Source: Proales similis
Lineage: Eukaryota > Rotifera > Eurotatoria > Ploima > Proalidae
Assembly: GCA_019059635.1 (NCBI GenBank)
Contig: JAGVRJ010000003.1
Location: 1,798,001-1,862,000 of the forward strand
Length of the DNA: 64,000 nucleotides
Reading direction: 5' to 3'
In this document: piece by piece, positions 1 to 10,906 of the stretch
Numbering within the stretch: position 1 is the first letter of the stretch
Layout of the letters: each line of letters begins with the position of its first letter
Made by a program: the position numbers and the translations under genes
Notes under the pieces: model-generated
The model's database searches: none
The model's input: the letters and a program-made list of their open reading frames with translations, nothing else
What the model was told of the DNA's origin: nothing

Positions 1-680
1 TCAGAGAAAAAAGAAAAAGAGCAGGCCTCACCTAATGTGTTCGAAGTAGGGGAAAGCGTCGAAAGCCTATTGTCTTCTTTTGCCGATTTGTTGGTTTGCT
101 TAGTCTTTGTTGGACATTTTCCGTCCAAAGGCATCACGGTTATGAATCTAGACAATTGTTGTAGGAAATCGTTGCAATGCTCTTGGCCCGTCTTCCCAGA
201 GTTGGCTGAAAATTGAATTCGAAACTTACGCAAAGTGTCCTTCATTTGAGATTAAAACGAAAAATATTTTGAATAGAATGCATTGGCAATTATGGAAGCA
301 AAAAGCAATACTCTATCTTTCTGCATTATGAGCACGCTATCTTCTTTGAAGATTGCCTTGATGCTCTCCTCTTCCTTCCATAAATTCATAAACTCCTGAA
401 AGCGTTGCGTTAATGTGCTCTTTAGCCTCAATTCAAAAAACTACCTGAATTTCACTTTCGTATTTTATCATGAGGAAGTTCGTCGGCGTCAAACAAAGAA
501 CTATCGGAACATCAAGGTGTCGGGCCTCGAGCGACTTGAAAAGAGATAGAACGCTCTGTTTTTCGTTTGTATTTGGGTTTACTTTACATGCCAACAACCG
601 GCTGTTTGGTTAAATCTCGAGTATTTGGCCAAAATCCAGCTCTTAGTAAAGTTTAAGCTTTCAAAATTCAAGGCAGCCAT
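1..680 (-). CDS. REC114: REC114-like meiotic recombination protein, 5' part only (runs off the left edge)
   Basis: REC114 is an accessory factor of the SPO11 machinery that makes meiotic double-strand breaks; its N-terminal half forms a PH-like fold. Spliced model: exons 680-588, 555-445, 395-312 and 239-32, then a donor (GTGAGG) at 31. The start is the ATG at 680. About 165 residues are visible. Family resemblance is clearest in the fourth exon, where KFRIQFSANS is followed by EHC and LSRFITV; vertebrate REC114 has FR.QFS, EHC and L..Y.TV at the same spacing. The N-terminal WILAKYSRF also fits. The first intron is only 32 nt (556-587); the others are 49 and 72 nt. The rest of the gene lies outside the window. 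The identification rests on remembered family patterns, not a search. Confidence 0.7.
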
Positions 681-1766
681 TTTGATTCACTTGTTTTATC
701 GTTATGACTAGTTCTGTGTCGAAAAAAAGACCTTCAGTCGCGAAACAGAATGCAAAAACAATTTAACTTGTCTAAAAATGCAGTTGTTGGAAAGTTTATC
801 AGGCTTGAAGATCGAAATTTTGGGCGAAAAAGCTTTCTGTTGGTTTTTTTACACAAAGTAAACAGGTTTTTATCAGATGATGATCATGAGATCAATTGCC
901 GAGCCTGGTGTCGTCAAAAAACACTATTACCCAGCTCACTGTTCTAGACTCATGTTCCGTCAAATCTAAATTCACCAGGGCTTGCGATTCTTTCTCCAGA
1001 AAAGCCAAATCGAAATTTTACTGAACCATAATGGCCAATCCAAAAGCCGGCCAAGGACTCGCGTATGGATAAAAGAGTGCTTAAAAGTAAACTGTTTACA
1101 TTTGTCGCTCGGGGACTCTTTCGTCCAGCCTCGTTTTTCGAAGTTTACTCTAAAATCGAGGGATGGCCAATTAGTAATTTGAATCTTGCATCCTCACGAA
1201 CCTCTATAATTATATTACTTCTATTTATTATTCATTCGAGTTTACCTCTTGAATATGGAGATATATGTTTTCTCGGTTCGATCTTGTTTTCGCGCAAACA
1301 ATAGGGCTAATTTAAAGTATATTGACGTCTGCTCGCAATATGACTCGATAAGTTCCTTTGCGTGCATCGTGACGAATTATTACGATTCAAACAAAACTCG
1401 TGGTGGGATCAAGCACAATGAGTGCAATATTTTCAAACATATGACGGAGCCTCTCGGTTAAATATTCCTCGGCCAGACTCATTGGGGACCAGAGTTGCGG
1501 TTTGCGTCATTATTCCGACGACGGACTCTCTTTAGGAATCTGAAGTAGAGTCATTTGCCCGGTGACTCAACGAGTGAGTTGCTGAATTAAGCGAATTGGC
1601 GCGAAATAACTTTTGCCTTTTAATTAAGCCGATTTCGTTTAGAATCTCACTTAGCGGTCTTTGCGCTCTCTCTTTCAGTCTTAACTTGAAAGACTTAAGA
1701 CTGAAAGCGTCTAGAATTGTTGAAAGGAAGAACACAATTGAACAAGTTTTCGTTCGTATCAAACAG
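681..1766. other. Intergenic region between the divergent REC114 and protease genes
   Basis: About 1.1 kb. Only short ORFs (60-80 codons) without family resemblance are present. It probably holds both promoters; I see no clear motif. Confidence 0.5.
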
Positions 1767-2747
1767 ATGCTATCAAAACGGGCCACGATTGCTCTACTTG
1801 TAGCAGTTTTCTTGCTGCTTTTCAGCTGGCTATGTTTTTTGTTTGTTCTGCCCAATTTCATTCAAACATTACAAACAGATAGTCGCTCTCATTTTGAGCT
1901 CAGCCTTCCAATATTTATATTTAGCCTTAACAGTTCGGGAAGCAAATTGAGCCGATCTTGTGGCGTCTCCTCATCGTTACCGGTATCAAGAATTATTGCG
2001 GGAACCGAGGCACTCCCACACAGTCATCCGTGGACGGTGTCCTTGAGGGAAATTAAAAATGGCACACTTTACGATCACTTTTGTGCCGGCTCACTCATAT
2101 CTATTCGGCATGTTTTAACAGCTGCTCACTGCGTTGAAAAGCTCCAACCAGAGAGCTTGATCGCTGTCCTTGGGATCCATCGTAGAACCGACGTTACTTC
2201 TCAGGCGCTAAAGAACACCTTTAAGGTTAAAGAGGTTCACTTGCATGAGCTCTATAATCAAAACAATACAATTGACGACCTGGCAATTCTCACGCTTGAG
2301 AAGGACGTTCAATTCGGTCAATCGATTCGACCTGTTTGTTTGCCGCTGAGGTCCGACTCCCCTGGCGACAAGGCGATCAGTACGGGTTGGGGGATTGGCA
2401 TCGATGACCGACCGGCCCAAATTCTTCAACAAACTTATTTCACCGTTCTAGATGGTTCGGATCGACGATGTCATAATCACTTGAAAGTGGGAAACAAATC
2501 GCGTACTATTTGTGCAATCGGGACCGAGCCGAACGCCCACACCGGAATTTGTATTGGAGATTCCGGTGGACCTTTGGTCAAATTCGTCTCCAATCATGGA
2601 TGGACCCTGATTGGCGTTGTGTCCTACGCCTCAGGATTTTACTCGACTCAAAACGCGCGCTATGAATGCGACAGTGCTTGGCCTTCTTATTTTGTCAGGA
2701 CTTTTCATTACACTGACTGGATAAATAAATTCATTATGCCGGCTTGA
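1767..2747 (+). CDS. Type II membrane-anchored S1 serine protease, intronless
   Basis: Start chosen at the ATG at 1767 because it puts a basic stub (MLSKR) directly before one hydrophobic segment (residues about 6-30), the layout of a type II transmembrane protease; the open frame extends upstream without support. After a stem of about 45 residues comes SCG, whose Cys probably pairs with the Cys of RPVCLPL across the activation cut. The activation site is SR/IIAG. The catalytic triad is complete: His in LTAAHC, Asp in NTIDDLAILTL, Ser in GDSGGPLV. The residue six before the active Ser (chymotrypsin position 189) is Gly, not the Asp of trypsin, and the usual SWG of the substrate strand is SYAS, so cleavage after Lys or Arg is not expected. 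Length is about 326 aa. The substrate is unknown. The gene has no intron although several neighbours are split. Confidence 0.9.
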   Translation: MLSKRATIALLVAVFLLLFSWLCFLFVLPNFIQTLQTDSRSHFELSLPIFIFSLNSSGSKLSRSCGVSSSLPVSRIIAGTEALPHSHPWTVSLREIKNGTLYDHFCAGSLISIRHVLTAAHCVEKLQPESLIAVLGIHRRTDVTSQALKNTFKVKEVHLHELYNQNNTIDDLAILTLEKDVQFGQSIRPVCLPLRSDSPGDKAISTGWGIGIDDRPAQILQQTYFTVLDGSDRRCHNHLKVGNKSRTICAIGTEPNAHTGICIGDSGGPLVKFVSNHGWTLIGVVSYASGFYSTQNARYECDSAWPSYFVRTFHYTDWINKFIMPA

Positions 2748-4307
2748 ATTTTTTGTCGCGCGCTTTAAATTAAGGACTAGGTAGTCTGTTTGGAGAGAGA
2801 GGGGAATGCGTAAAAGATTGGAGATGTAGAGTCGATGTAAATCGTCTTATTCTCGGCCTGAATCGATGAGACAGAAAGCGGCGGGAGCTGTTTGTTAGGG
2901 GTAGACATTAAGCGATTGAGGAATGATCTCATGAAAAAGAAGAGCCAATCAATTCATCCATCTGAAGGCGACGCCTGGGAAGCAGGACGAACTGACTGCT
3001 TGCGTTACTCGTCTCGAGTTAAATCTCAACCACGAGAAAAGCGAGCGTCCTCGAGCATCATTCGCCTGAGGAGTTAAGTCGCGTGGCTCGACGCGATTCT
3101 GCCGAGACGTGGTGTTTGTAAATACGAACAGACGATAGATGCTCTCCGGATCAATTAATTTCGAGACATAGAAAGCACCAAGTGCTACTCAAGTGCGAGA
3201 TTTTATCACTTTGCAACAATTAAAGCGTTCTAAATTGCTCAGTTTCCTCTCTTCAGACGACTCAGTGCTCAAAATCAACTGAAAGATTTTTCACTCAATT
3301 TAGAGATCAGCCTGCTCTGTTTGTGCTTTTTGGCGTGACGCGTGTTTGCTTCCATTTTCTGAGTGGCTCGGTCGAACGCACGGTCTACGTTTACTCAGCC
3401 AGCTCGGTGGATCTATTCTTTCTCGGGCATTGCAAATAGAGCAAGTTTGAAACAGATTAGCGTTAAAAGGCGCAGACAATTGATCCATGATCACTTGATT
3501 AGCTATTTGAAAAAGAAAGAAAAAGGAGGCAAAAATCGTTTAAAGAACACGAAATCGTTTGGTCACGAGAAGCGAGTAAATAAACATGCCCGCGAGCTAT
3601 TGTTTTAAACCGCGTCGAATTAAGAATCATGTAAAGCAAGAGAGAATGGGAAGACGCGCGCGCTCAAGCACACGACTCTTCTTGGGGCTGATTATACGGC
3701 GCCCACTTTTAAGAGCCATTTGCGCGACCATAGACTCCAGTAGCGAGACAAAGTAGAAAACGACGATGACGACGATGGTGGCGGCGCTCACGACTTGATA
3801 AGCGGCAGTGGTGGTGAAAGTAGGAGAATCGCGTCGCAAGAAAGCGAATCGTGATAAAAGCGGCAAAGGCACTTGATGCTACTAAATCCATTCGTTCTCA
3901 TTAATCCCTGAATAGACTCCGATGTAAGCGCGACCGGAGTGTAATGTAAGAGTAACGAAAGCGCACCACCGCTCTTGTTGAAGATGATCGTCACTTCTGC
4001 AAAGCGTCGGCCACTCGGCTCATTTTGATTTTTTCTTTCGTCAAGCTGTTGTTAGTGAGCTTTCTTGAACGCGATGTGCTATACAACTTCTGTTTGACGT
4101 TTCGCTTTCTGCCGCTCGCTGACAGCCAATCAGATTACCGCCCGCATCTGCTAATGGATGGCACTCATCTTCTTCTCTCTGATTGGCTGAATAACAAATT
4201 AGAATCCGTTTCTTGCTTGCCAGTCTATTTTTCAGATATTTAGCTCATCGGCTTCGCAAATTTCTTTTTAGAACACATTCGACAAAAGCTTTATTTGACG
4301 TCTAACG
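2748..4307. other. Intergenic region upstream of the tailless-type receptor
   Basis: 1.56 kb with no supported gene. Overlapping minus-strand ORFs of 60-81 codons at 3627-3994 show no domain and sit in different frames, so I treat them as chance. The only clear element is the inverted CCAAT pair near 4.15 kb, listed separately. Confidence 0.5.
4123..4189. promoter_or_regulatory. Inverted pair of CCAAT boxes upstream of the tailless-type gene
   Basis: CAGCCAATCAGA at 4123-4134 is matched by its exact reverse complement TCTGATTGGCTG at 4178-4189. Each arm contains a full CCAAT box with flanks typical of NF-Y sites. The pair ends 118 bp before the ATG at 4308. Promoter function is inferred from position and motif. 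Confidence 0.55.
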
Positions 4308-6253
4308 ATGCCAGGCAAGTTATCGCATTTAAGCTGTACTTTGAGATTCGCCAACTCACTTGATTTTAACGCATAGGCGATCGGCTTCTCGATATTCCGT
4401 GCAAAGTCTGCGGCGATCGTTCGTCCGGCAAGCATTACGGAATTTTCAGCTGCGACGGTGTGTAGCCAGTTTTTTTTTACTTCAAAAAGCGTCGGTGCCT
4501 CAATTGGTTTGCTGTTGCTGGGCGAATAGGCTGCTCTGGATTTTTTAAACGCAGCATTCACAAGAATCGGAAATACATCTGCAAAGCTGCCAACGATCAA
4601 AAGGGACACTGTCCGATTGACAAGACACACCGCAATCAATGTAGAGCATGTCGACTTCAAAAATGCTTCGAAGCTAGCATGAACAGAGAAGGTATATTAA
4701 GCCGAATCTGTTTTATCCCTCTTTGTTCCGACTGTTGACTCTTTGATGCGCATTTTTCTCTGCAATCTGTCTGATAAAAGCCGATTTACGCATCACTTGA
4801 CGTATTGATTTGTTTATACGGCTCTAAGAGATCAAGTCTGTGCATGAGAACGTCCAAGTCTGGAACGTAATCTCTTGCACACAAAAGGCAGAGGCAGAAT
4901 TAGCTTTTCATTTCAGACCTTTTTTAGAATTACTTTTCGTTTTATTTACACAAAAATTGTTTGGCTTTTAGCCGTGCAACACGAAAGAGGACCGAGAAAG
5001 CCAAAGAACAAAAGCTCACTGATCACGGATGAGCTGCACAGAGCACAATACTCTTCTCATCGTGCGTTTTGTTTCACGCCAATCAGCGCGACTAGGCGCC
5101 AGTCGGATATTTACAGCTCCGAGGTTTATCGATCAATTCAAAATTTTGATGCATCTGTGGCCAATTGTGCCAAGAGCACGTCAGTCGGCCAATCGTCAGT
5201 CAATTCGAGCAATTCTTCTTTCAATTCAACAGACTCAATTCCTGCTGGTCATAGTCAAGAGTCGATTCTGGCGTTGAAGCAGGACGAAGAACCAAGCCAG
5301 TCACCGCTCAGAATCCAAGTATCGGACCAGTTTAAATCTTCAGTGCTATTTGGGACGCCAGCGGAGCTTAAATTATCTGAAAGTTCAACTGTGTTTGTGA
5401 AATCGTTGATCGTGAGTTTCTTTAAATCCAAGACTTTCTCACAAGATTTCTCAGTTTCCCACGTTCCAAGACTTCTATTCGAGAGGCATCGGCCCGCCTT
5501 CTGTTCTCTCTTGTCAGATGGTTTAAACAGAATCCGATTCTAAACCATCTCAAGCTTAACGATCAAGTGAGTCGATTTACTCAAAAGTGCACAATTTAGA
5601 TCAGCGGCTATCTAAACACTCGCGAACAATATTAGCTCATCCTGCTTGAGTCTAACTGGAAAGATGTCCTCTTGGTCAACATGATCGAATGGAAGATTCC
5701 TTTAGAACTAATGACCGACCCTTCGATCTTGGGACCCATGTGCGACGAGCTGAACACGAACGATGAAATCGAAGGACTAAATGCGCTGAGAAATATGTTC
5801 GTCCTGCTCAAGAGCCTGAACATGGACAATAACGAGCTGGAGAAATTAAAGCTCATTCTTGTGATGCGAACGCGTAAATAGCACGACTAGCTAGGCTGAT
5901 ATCAAAACCTTAAAATTAAAATCATGTGTCTAGATCCAGGACAAACGCTCGAAAACGAAGAGATTGTCAAGCTGCATCATGCCCGAGAGTATGTGTGGCT
6001 GAGCGAGTATGTGAAAGCCAAATGCGGATCGGCTTATCAACATGCAGCCATCTGGAATGAGAAGACTAAATCAATCGCTGACGCTCGTCTTTCCTCAATA
6101 ATCTTTTGCTCCGGCCAGATTCAGGTCAATATAAGTGAACCTGTGCTGGAGGCTGTTCTATTCAGACCAATTATCGGCTCATTGAAAATCAAGCAGATCC
6201 TCCGTCAGCTTTTCGCAGCCGCCACCTTTTCTAGTCAAACCGTTGTATGCTAG
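4308..6253 (+). CDS. NR2E1: Nuclear receptor NR2E1 / Tailless (TLX) orthologue
   Basis: Transcription factor of the NR2E group, usually a repressor in anterior and neural progenitors. Seven exons: 4308-4335, 4377-4457, 4530-4691, 4972-5411, 5471-5566, 5636-5873, 5934-6253, giving 454 aa; the shortest intron is 41 nt. The DNA-binding domain (residues about 14-90) has both zinc fingers: [15 protein letters not shown]-box CDGCSGFF split by intron 2, and [16 protein letters not shown]. It is followed by [12 protein letters not shown], a signature of TLX/Tailless. LLDIPCK before the first zinc finger also matches TLX. A serine-rich linker leads to a ligand-binding domain starting near [15 protein letters not shown]. 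The last 60 residues are divergent and I see no clear AF-2 core, which fits an orphan repressor. A perfect inverted CCAAT pair lies upstream, and an AATAAA follows at 6458. Confidence 0.93.
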
Positions 6254-6380
6254 CGTCTTATGAGCTTAGTGATGTTTAGCGGAGCAAGCCACCTCCCTAG
6301 GTCTCGTTTGATCAATAATTCATTCGCTCTTCGTCGTCTCCAGTACTATTCCGTTTTATTTTTCTCATTTTCTCTCCTAG

Positions 6381-6413
6381 TTTCTCTCACACTCTCTCTC
6401 TCTCTCTTTCTCT
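6381..6413 (+). repeat. CT-rich simple repeat in the 3' flank of the tailless-type gene
   Basis: A nearly pure CT dinucleotide tract between the stop codon and the poly(A) signal. It is likely in the 3' UTR. Confidence 0.7.
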
Positions 6414-6457
6414 GTCAAATCTAGTCAATCTAATCTATCTAATCTAAAGCATTTAAC

Positions 6458-6463
6458 AATAAA
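6458..6463 (+). promoter_or_regulatory. Poly(A) signal of the tailless-type gene
   Basis: AATAAA in an A/T-rich run (CAATAAATAAATAAAG), 205 bp after the stop and about 170 bp before the 3' end of the convergent CD47-like gene. Confidence 0.6.
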
Positions 6464-6631
6464 TAAATAAAGAATCGAAATTCTGTAGAAATACACCATT
6501 GATGGCTTGAAATCGTTTATTTTCCATACAGCAGCTGATCGGACAATAAAGGGTATCTCAGAACAAATTATATTGAAAAATGTTGAAAATTTGAATTAGG
6601 AATTGGCTCCAGATTGCGATTGCGGGCATTC

Positions 6632-8164
6632 TCATATCGTTGACTGTGATTTGACTTGAGGAGCAATGGCTGGTGAAATGCGCTTCTTGTAGGCAGCAAA
6701 GAAACAGGCGAGCAGAGGAACAGCAGAAATAATCGCATATGAGATTTCAATTGCAAGGGCGGATGCTTAAAACGTTAATTTTGGTAAAATTTCAACCAGA
6801 AAGGCTGAAATAAAAATAAAACTATGCAATTTGTACCTTTTTCTGTTGGCCTAAGACACGCTGAATCAAATCGGGCCATGAAGACCGGCAGAGCGATAAG
6901 CGTCAAGAAAAAGAGTAATATAACGCCCGATTTAACTGCTGTTCGCGCATTCTTCTCTCCAGCTGCCGATTGAATGCTTCCTTTGGTAAACAACAAATAT
7001 TCAAAATCGTTTTGGTAAGGAAATAAAATGCAAGAAATTTGCAGTTACTCTTTAGATAATCGTACGAAAATATGAGCAGACACACGAGAGTTAGATACAA
7101 GTTCAGGATTAGCACAATCATCATCACAGAATAGTTGATCGATTGCCACGCTTTAAATAATTGCCTTGGTTGATTTAAAATGGCAATCGGAGACCCAAGG
7201 AAATAATCTGACCTTTTGGACTGACGAAGATCACGCTGGTGAGAAGAAATATAGCCAAAGCAAATATCCAAAGTAGACTAGCCGACACTCTTCGTCTCAT
7301 TTGGCTCTCTTCATTTAAAAAAAAATCAGAAGCAATTCAGAAGCATTCAAGCTGTCCGCATTTTACCGCTCAGACAAAAAGCAATTGTGGTGGCCGCGGT
7401 CGTCAACAGCAGCAGACTTGTGCATCTTAGAGAGAATCTGATTGCTGAAATTTGAATTGAGCCGCAATCCGATTCTGAGTCTTTACCAACAGATTTTATT
7501 CAGAAGAAAGACAAGGAGGTTTCTCGGCACCTACGGTTATTGCTGGCAATCGTAGAAACAAGCAAATCCAAGTCCTTTATTCCGACAGGAAAGCTGTCAG
7601 CTATTATGATGCTTCTGGTTGTCGGACGCTCGATTGCTGTCAGATTGGCGGTTACCGACTTTTCGCCTGACGAACAAACAGTGTAAACATTGCAAACACA
7701 TTCGTAGACTCGGGCCGAGTCAACACTCTCAAGTCGTTTTATAATCAAATAAGTTGAGAGAGAACCGTTTCGCTGGGTAAAGTTCACAGTATACGAGCCG
7801 TTGAAGTCATCGACCATGGTGTTAAAGTAGATGACCTTTTTAGCCTCGGTGTCGTTCGGATAGTAATATCGCCATACAACATCGCGCGGCTCTAGTCCGG
7901 TGGTATCACAGCGCATAGAGATCATGTCACCAACCCAGCCGCTATATTGACTGGCGTCCAGCTGCAAGCTGATGTTGACTCCGTCTGAAACCGTCTGATT
8001 TTAAAAGAAAATATGACCGAGCGAAAAAACAACTTGATGCATCTACCTGCAGTGGTGATAAAGAACAAGAATGGTATAAACAAGAGGAGCATGTTGCCTG
8101 GAGTTGGGGGCCTAACAACTGATGCAATCGATTTCATCTTGTTCATAAGCACAAATCGCGTCAT
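6632..8164 (-). CDS. CD47-like membrane protein, copy 1: signal peptide, Ig domain, five TM segments
   Basis: Seven exons: 8164-8047, 7984-7531, 7437-7367, 7308-7213, 7150-7066, 6976-6837, 6765-6632; 365 aa. The ATG at 8164 precedes the secretion signal MLLLFIPFLFFITTAG. The Ig-like domain has a first Cys in ISMRCDTTGL, the core Trp in DVVWRYY, and a distal motif YECVCNVYTVC. Each of the next five exons carries one hydrophobic helix (for example TSLLLLTTAATTIAFCLS, then SASLLWIFALAIFLLTSVIF). With the Ig domain outside, the TM4-TM5 loop is extracellular and contains a Cys (FDSACLRP). The cytoplasmic tail is short, about 20 residues. It has no Thr stalk, unlike copies 3 and 4. One IgV plus five TM is the layout of vertebrate CD47, an integrin and SIRP partner; function here is unknown. 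Confidence 0.82.
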
Positions 8165-10906
8165 CTGCAATCAATCAAACGGTAAACACGAATTATTGTA
8201 TAAAAATCCAGCGAGTCCACGAGAGGAAAAGTGCAAACGTTGACACACTGGGCAATCGGATAGCGAATGCAGAAATAAATAAAATCTGAGTTTCCTTGCT
8301 CTGTCTGCGTCCATTCACACAATAATTAATTGAGCTCTAGCAGCTGAATTTCGGCTCAAGCATGGCCCGACCGCGCTTATAATTTTATATATTGTTATTT
8401 TTTGAATGATTAACCTCGGCAAACTCACTAGATCCGTCGAACACTTATTTCTTGCTCCACTTAAAGTTGAAGCGATTAGGAGGAAATAAATCACTAATTA
8501 ATTGAGCCGAGCAAATTGACCAAATCAGGCGTGTGAGTGAGTGAGCTAGCGGTCTCTACGAACAATCAATCTTCCATAAATTCTTGCATTCTGGGCACCA
8601 GTGAGATTACGAGCTATTCAATCAACGTGAATACGGCTTTGAAACTCAGCTGTTCAATATCCTAGGACTTGAATTGACCTTCGATTCGAAAGACCAGTGC
8701 CTCTTTATGCTGCTTTGGCTCAACTTGTTTTGAGACCAGAGTGCACTTTCTACTAATTAAGAAATTTACGATATTGGCCCACACTCGTGCATGCGTCGCT
8801 CTGTATGTCGGTGTCGACGAGTGTAAATTACTGCTAGGCACATATTCGTAAACAAACAAATTTTCGATAACGACTCATGACCAAAGCCTATGAAAAGCTA
8901 GCACGGCCTAAATTAGTTCAGGGGCTGGCTGGCTTGTGACTGCCCTCCAGACAAGCAGCTTCAACACTGCAGACTGGTCGCGTCAGAATAGAGGAAGTGA
9001 AATCTACCGATAAGGCTTCTTTTCTCTCTTGTTGCTTTCTATTTTTAATTTTATTTATTTCACACTGGACTGTGGCAAAAAGCAAACTAGGCGAGCCGAT
9101 TCGTGACGGAATCACAAACTTGGGTTTTCAAGTCAATTAAATTAAAGCCTGTCGCCGAGGGCCGGGTCAACTATTTACCGCGTACTTATGCTTTCAGGCG
9201 CGCGTATATTTTCGCTTATTTTGTTTTATTTTTTGGCTCGTTCACCAAAAAACTTTTATGCCCGTCGTGTAGTTAATAAGCGGCTGAGATGAGCTCACTT
9301 CTAATTTAGAGCCGCCACTCGCCTTGGGCATTCGCTCCCTTCCAACTTTCAATAAATACCTATTTTCGTTTTCCAGATTCCAGTTGCTCCCCAACTGGCC
9401 ACCAAATTACAAAAATGACGTAACTGGATTCAATTGAGCTTGGTGTTTGGAAAGCAAGGTTGAGGACCGAAGGACACTCGTGCGATTTAGCCGCAAATGA
9501 GCCAGCCTTTTTAGATGTACTCGAGTTTAATAAGAGCTCGTGTGCTTACTTGATAAGAACAAATCGAATAAAGGCCTGTTTTCATAAGCTCAATTCTTGT
9601 TTTATATAAAACACCAAATATATTGAAATCAAAGAGCAGCTGGATGAAAGGACTGCAAAAACAAGTTTATTCAAAGGATTCCACAAACATCCATAAGAAT
9701 TTAATTAACTCGAATGCTGTGATCTGAAGCCGTATATCTCAATAAAGGCAAGCTCAGCTGCCAGCCAATGTCAAATAGCGTTCGGGCCTCAAGCTTTCAA
9801 TAAAAGCTAGTTTAGCCTCTTTTTCTTTTATTTCACGCATTGATATGAACATGGCGCTTAGCAACTAGATCTGATCGGCTAAACACTAAATCCGGCCGCA
9901 TATCATGAGCCTTAGATGGTTTTTATTTAAATCCGTCTTGACTGACAGGTGTAAGCGCCCTACCAGAAGAAGTGAGATTTTAGATTTTTTTGCGGCGCTA
10001 TGTTTGCAAACAGCTTTTTTTCGAAATGAATACTTCAACCGTCAACAACCATCGAGACGCCTACCGTAATGTTCTAGAATGTTTTAAAGCGGCATGCTCC
10101 AAGCGACGTGTGTGATCGACTGCTGGTGTGTTGAAGCGGTTTTTGTTTCACTTTCAGCCAAGAAAATAAACAAACAAACAACCCGAGTCAATTAGGCAAC
10201 AAAGTTAAAGTGAAGTTGAAATAAATGCGCCAAGATTTGGCTGTTGCAAACATCTGTGAAAGACAGGGAATACAATCAAAGCTTGCGGTATTGTGAAGTT
10301 GAACAGCCACCGACTCAAGTGAGCAAATCAAAGAGAGGTGAATAGGCGGCAAAACGAGGGCTAGAGAGTGAAAGAGAAAGTTAGCTATTTTGAGTTTTTA
10401 ATTCTACATCGCGGAATAATATCGTGAGACAAAGAAAGGCCTAATTTCCTAATTTCTAATTTCTTTTCAATTTAATCTGACTAGCTTTAGCTATTGCTAG
10501 CTGACGCTGATAGACGTCGTCACCTCGCTTTTTGCGGCAACAAAGTGTATTTGTAAATGAATGGCATCCATAAGCCTATTTACGTCTCTCTTCACTTTTT
10601 TATTTTATTTATCAGCGATACCGTATAATGGCGTCGTCGCTATTGTGTTTGCTTCAATTGAGCCTTACACACATCAATATTAGAGCAACTTTAGACTTAT
10701 TCTTTGTGCAAGATTTGTATCAGCCCGATTGGTTTGGGTTTGACTCGATAGTATCCGAAATCTATCGCCTAGTCGATTATCTGAATTTACTCAGTCCTAG
10801 CAGAATTTCAAAAATAATTCATTTAGCTCCAATTTACTCATTGCAAGTGAGAGGTCTGAAAGCAGTGAGCTCACTCTTGCATGAACCGGTTGATTCAAGC
10901 CGACTG
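8165..10906. other. Intergenic region between divergent CD47-like copies 1 and 2
   Basis: 2.7 kb. No gene is supported. An open frame from an ATG at 10628 joins the signal-peptide ATG of copy 2 in frame, but it would bury the signal peptide 93 residues inside the protein, so I treat it as 5' UTR. The region presumably holds both promoters. Confidence 0.5.

Noticed and set aside
3627-3994. Three overlapping minus-strand ORFs (60-81 codons)
   Set aside because: They are in different frames, share no domain, and have no splice signals that join them into a protein.
4268-4660. 130-codon minus-strand ORF
   Set aside because: It is the shadow of the zinc-finger exons of the tailless-type receptor on the other strand.
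10628-10906. N-terminal extension of CD47-like copy 2 by 93 codons
   Set aside because: It is in frame with a real ATG, but it would place the signal peptide internally, and copies 1, 3 and 4 have no such extension.
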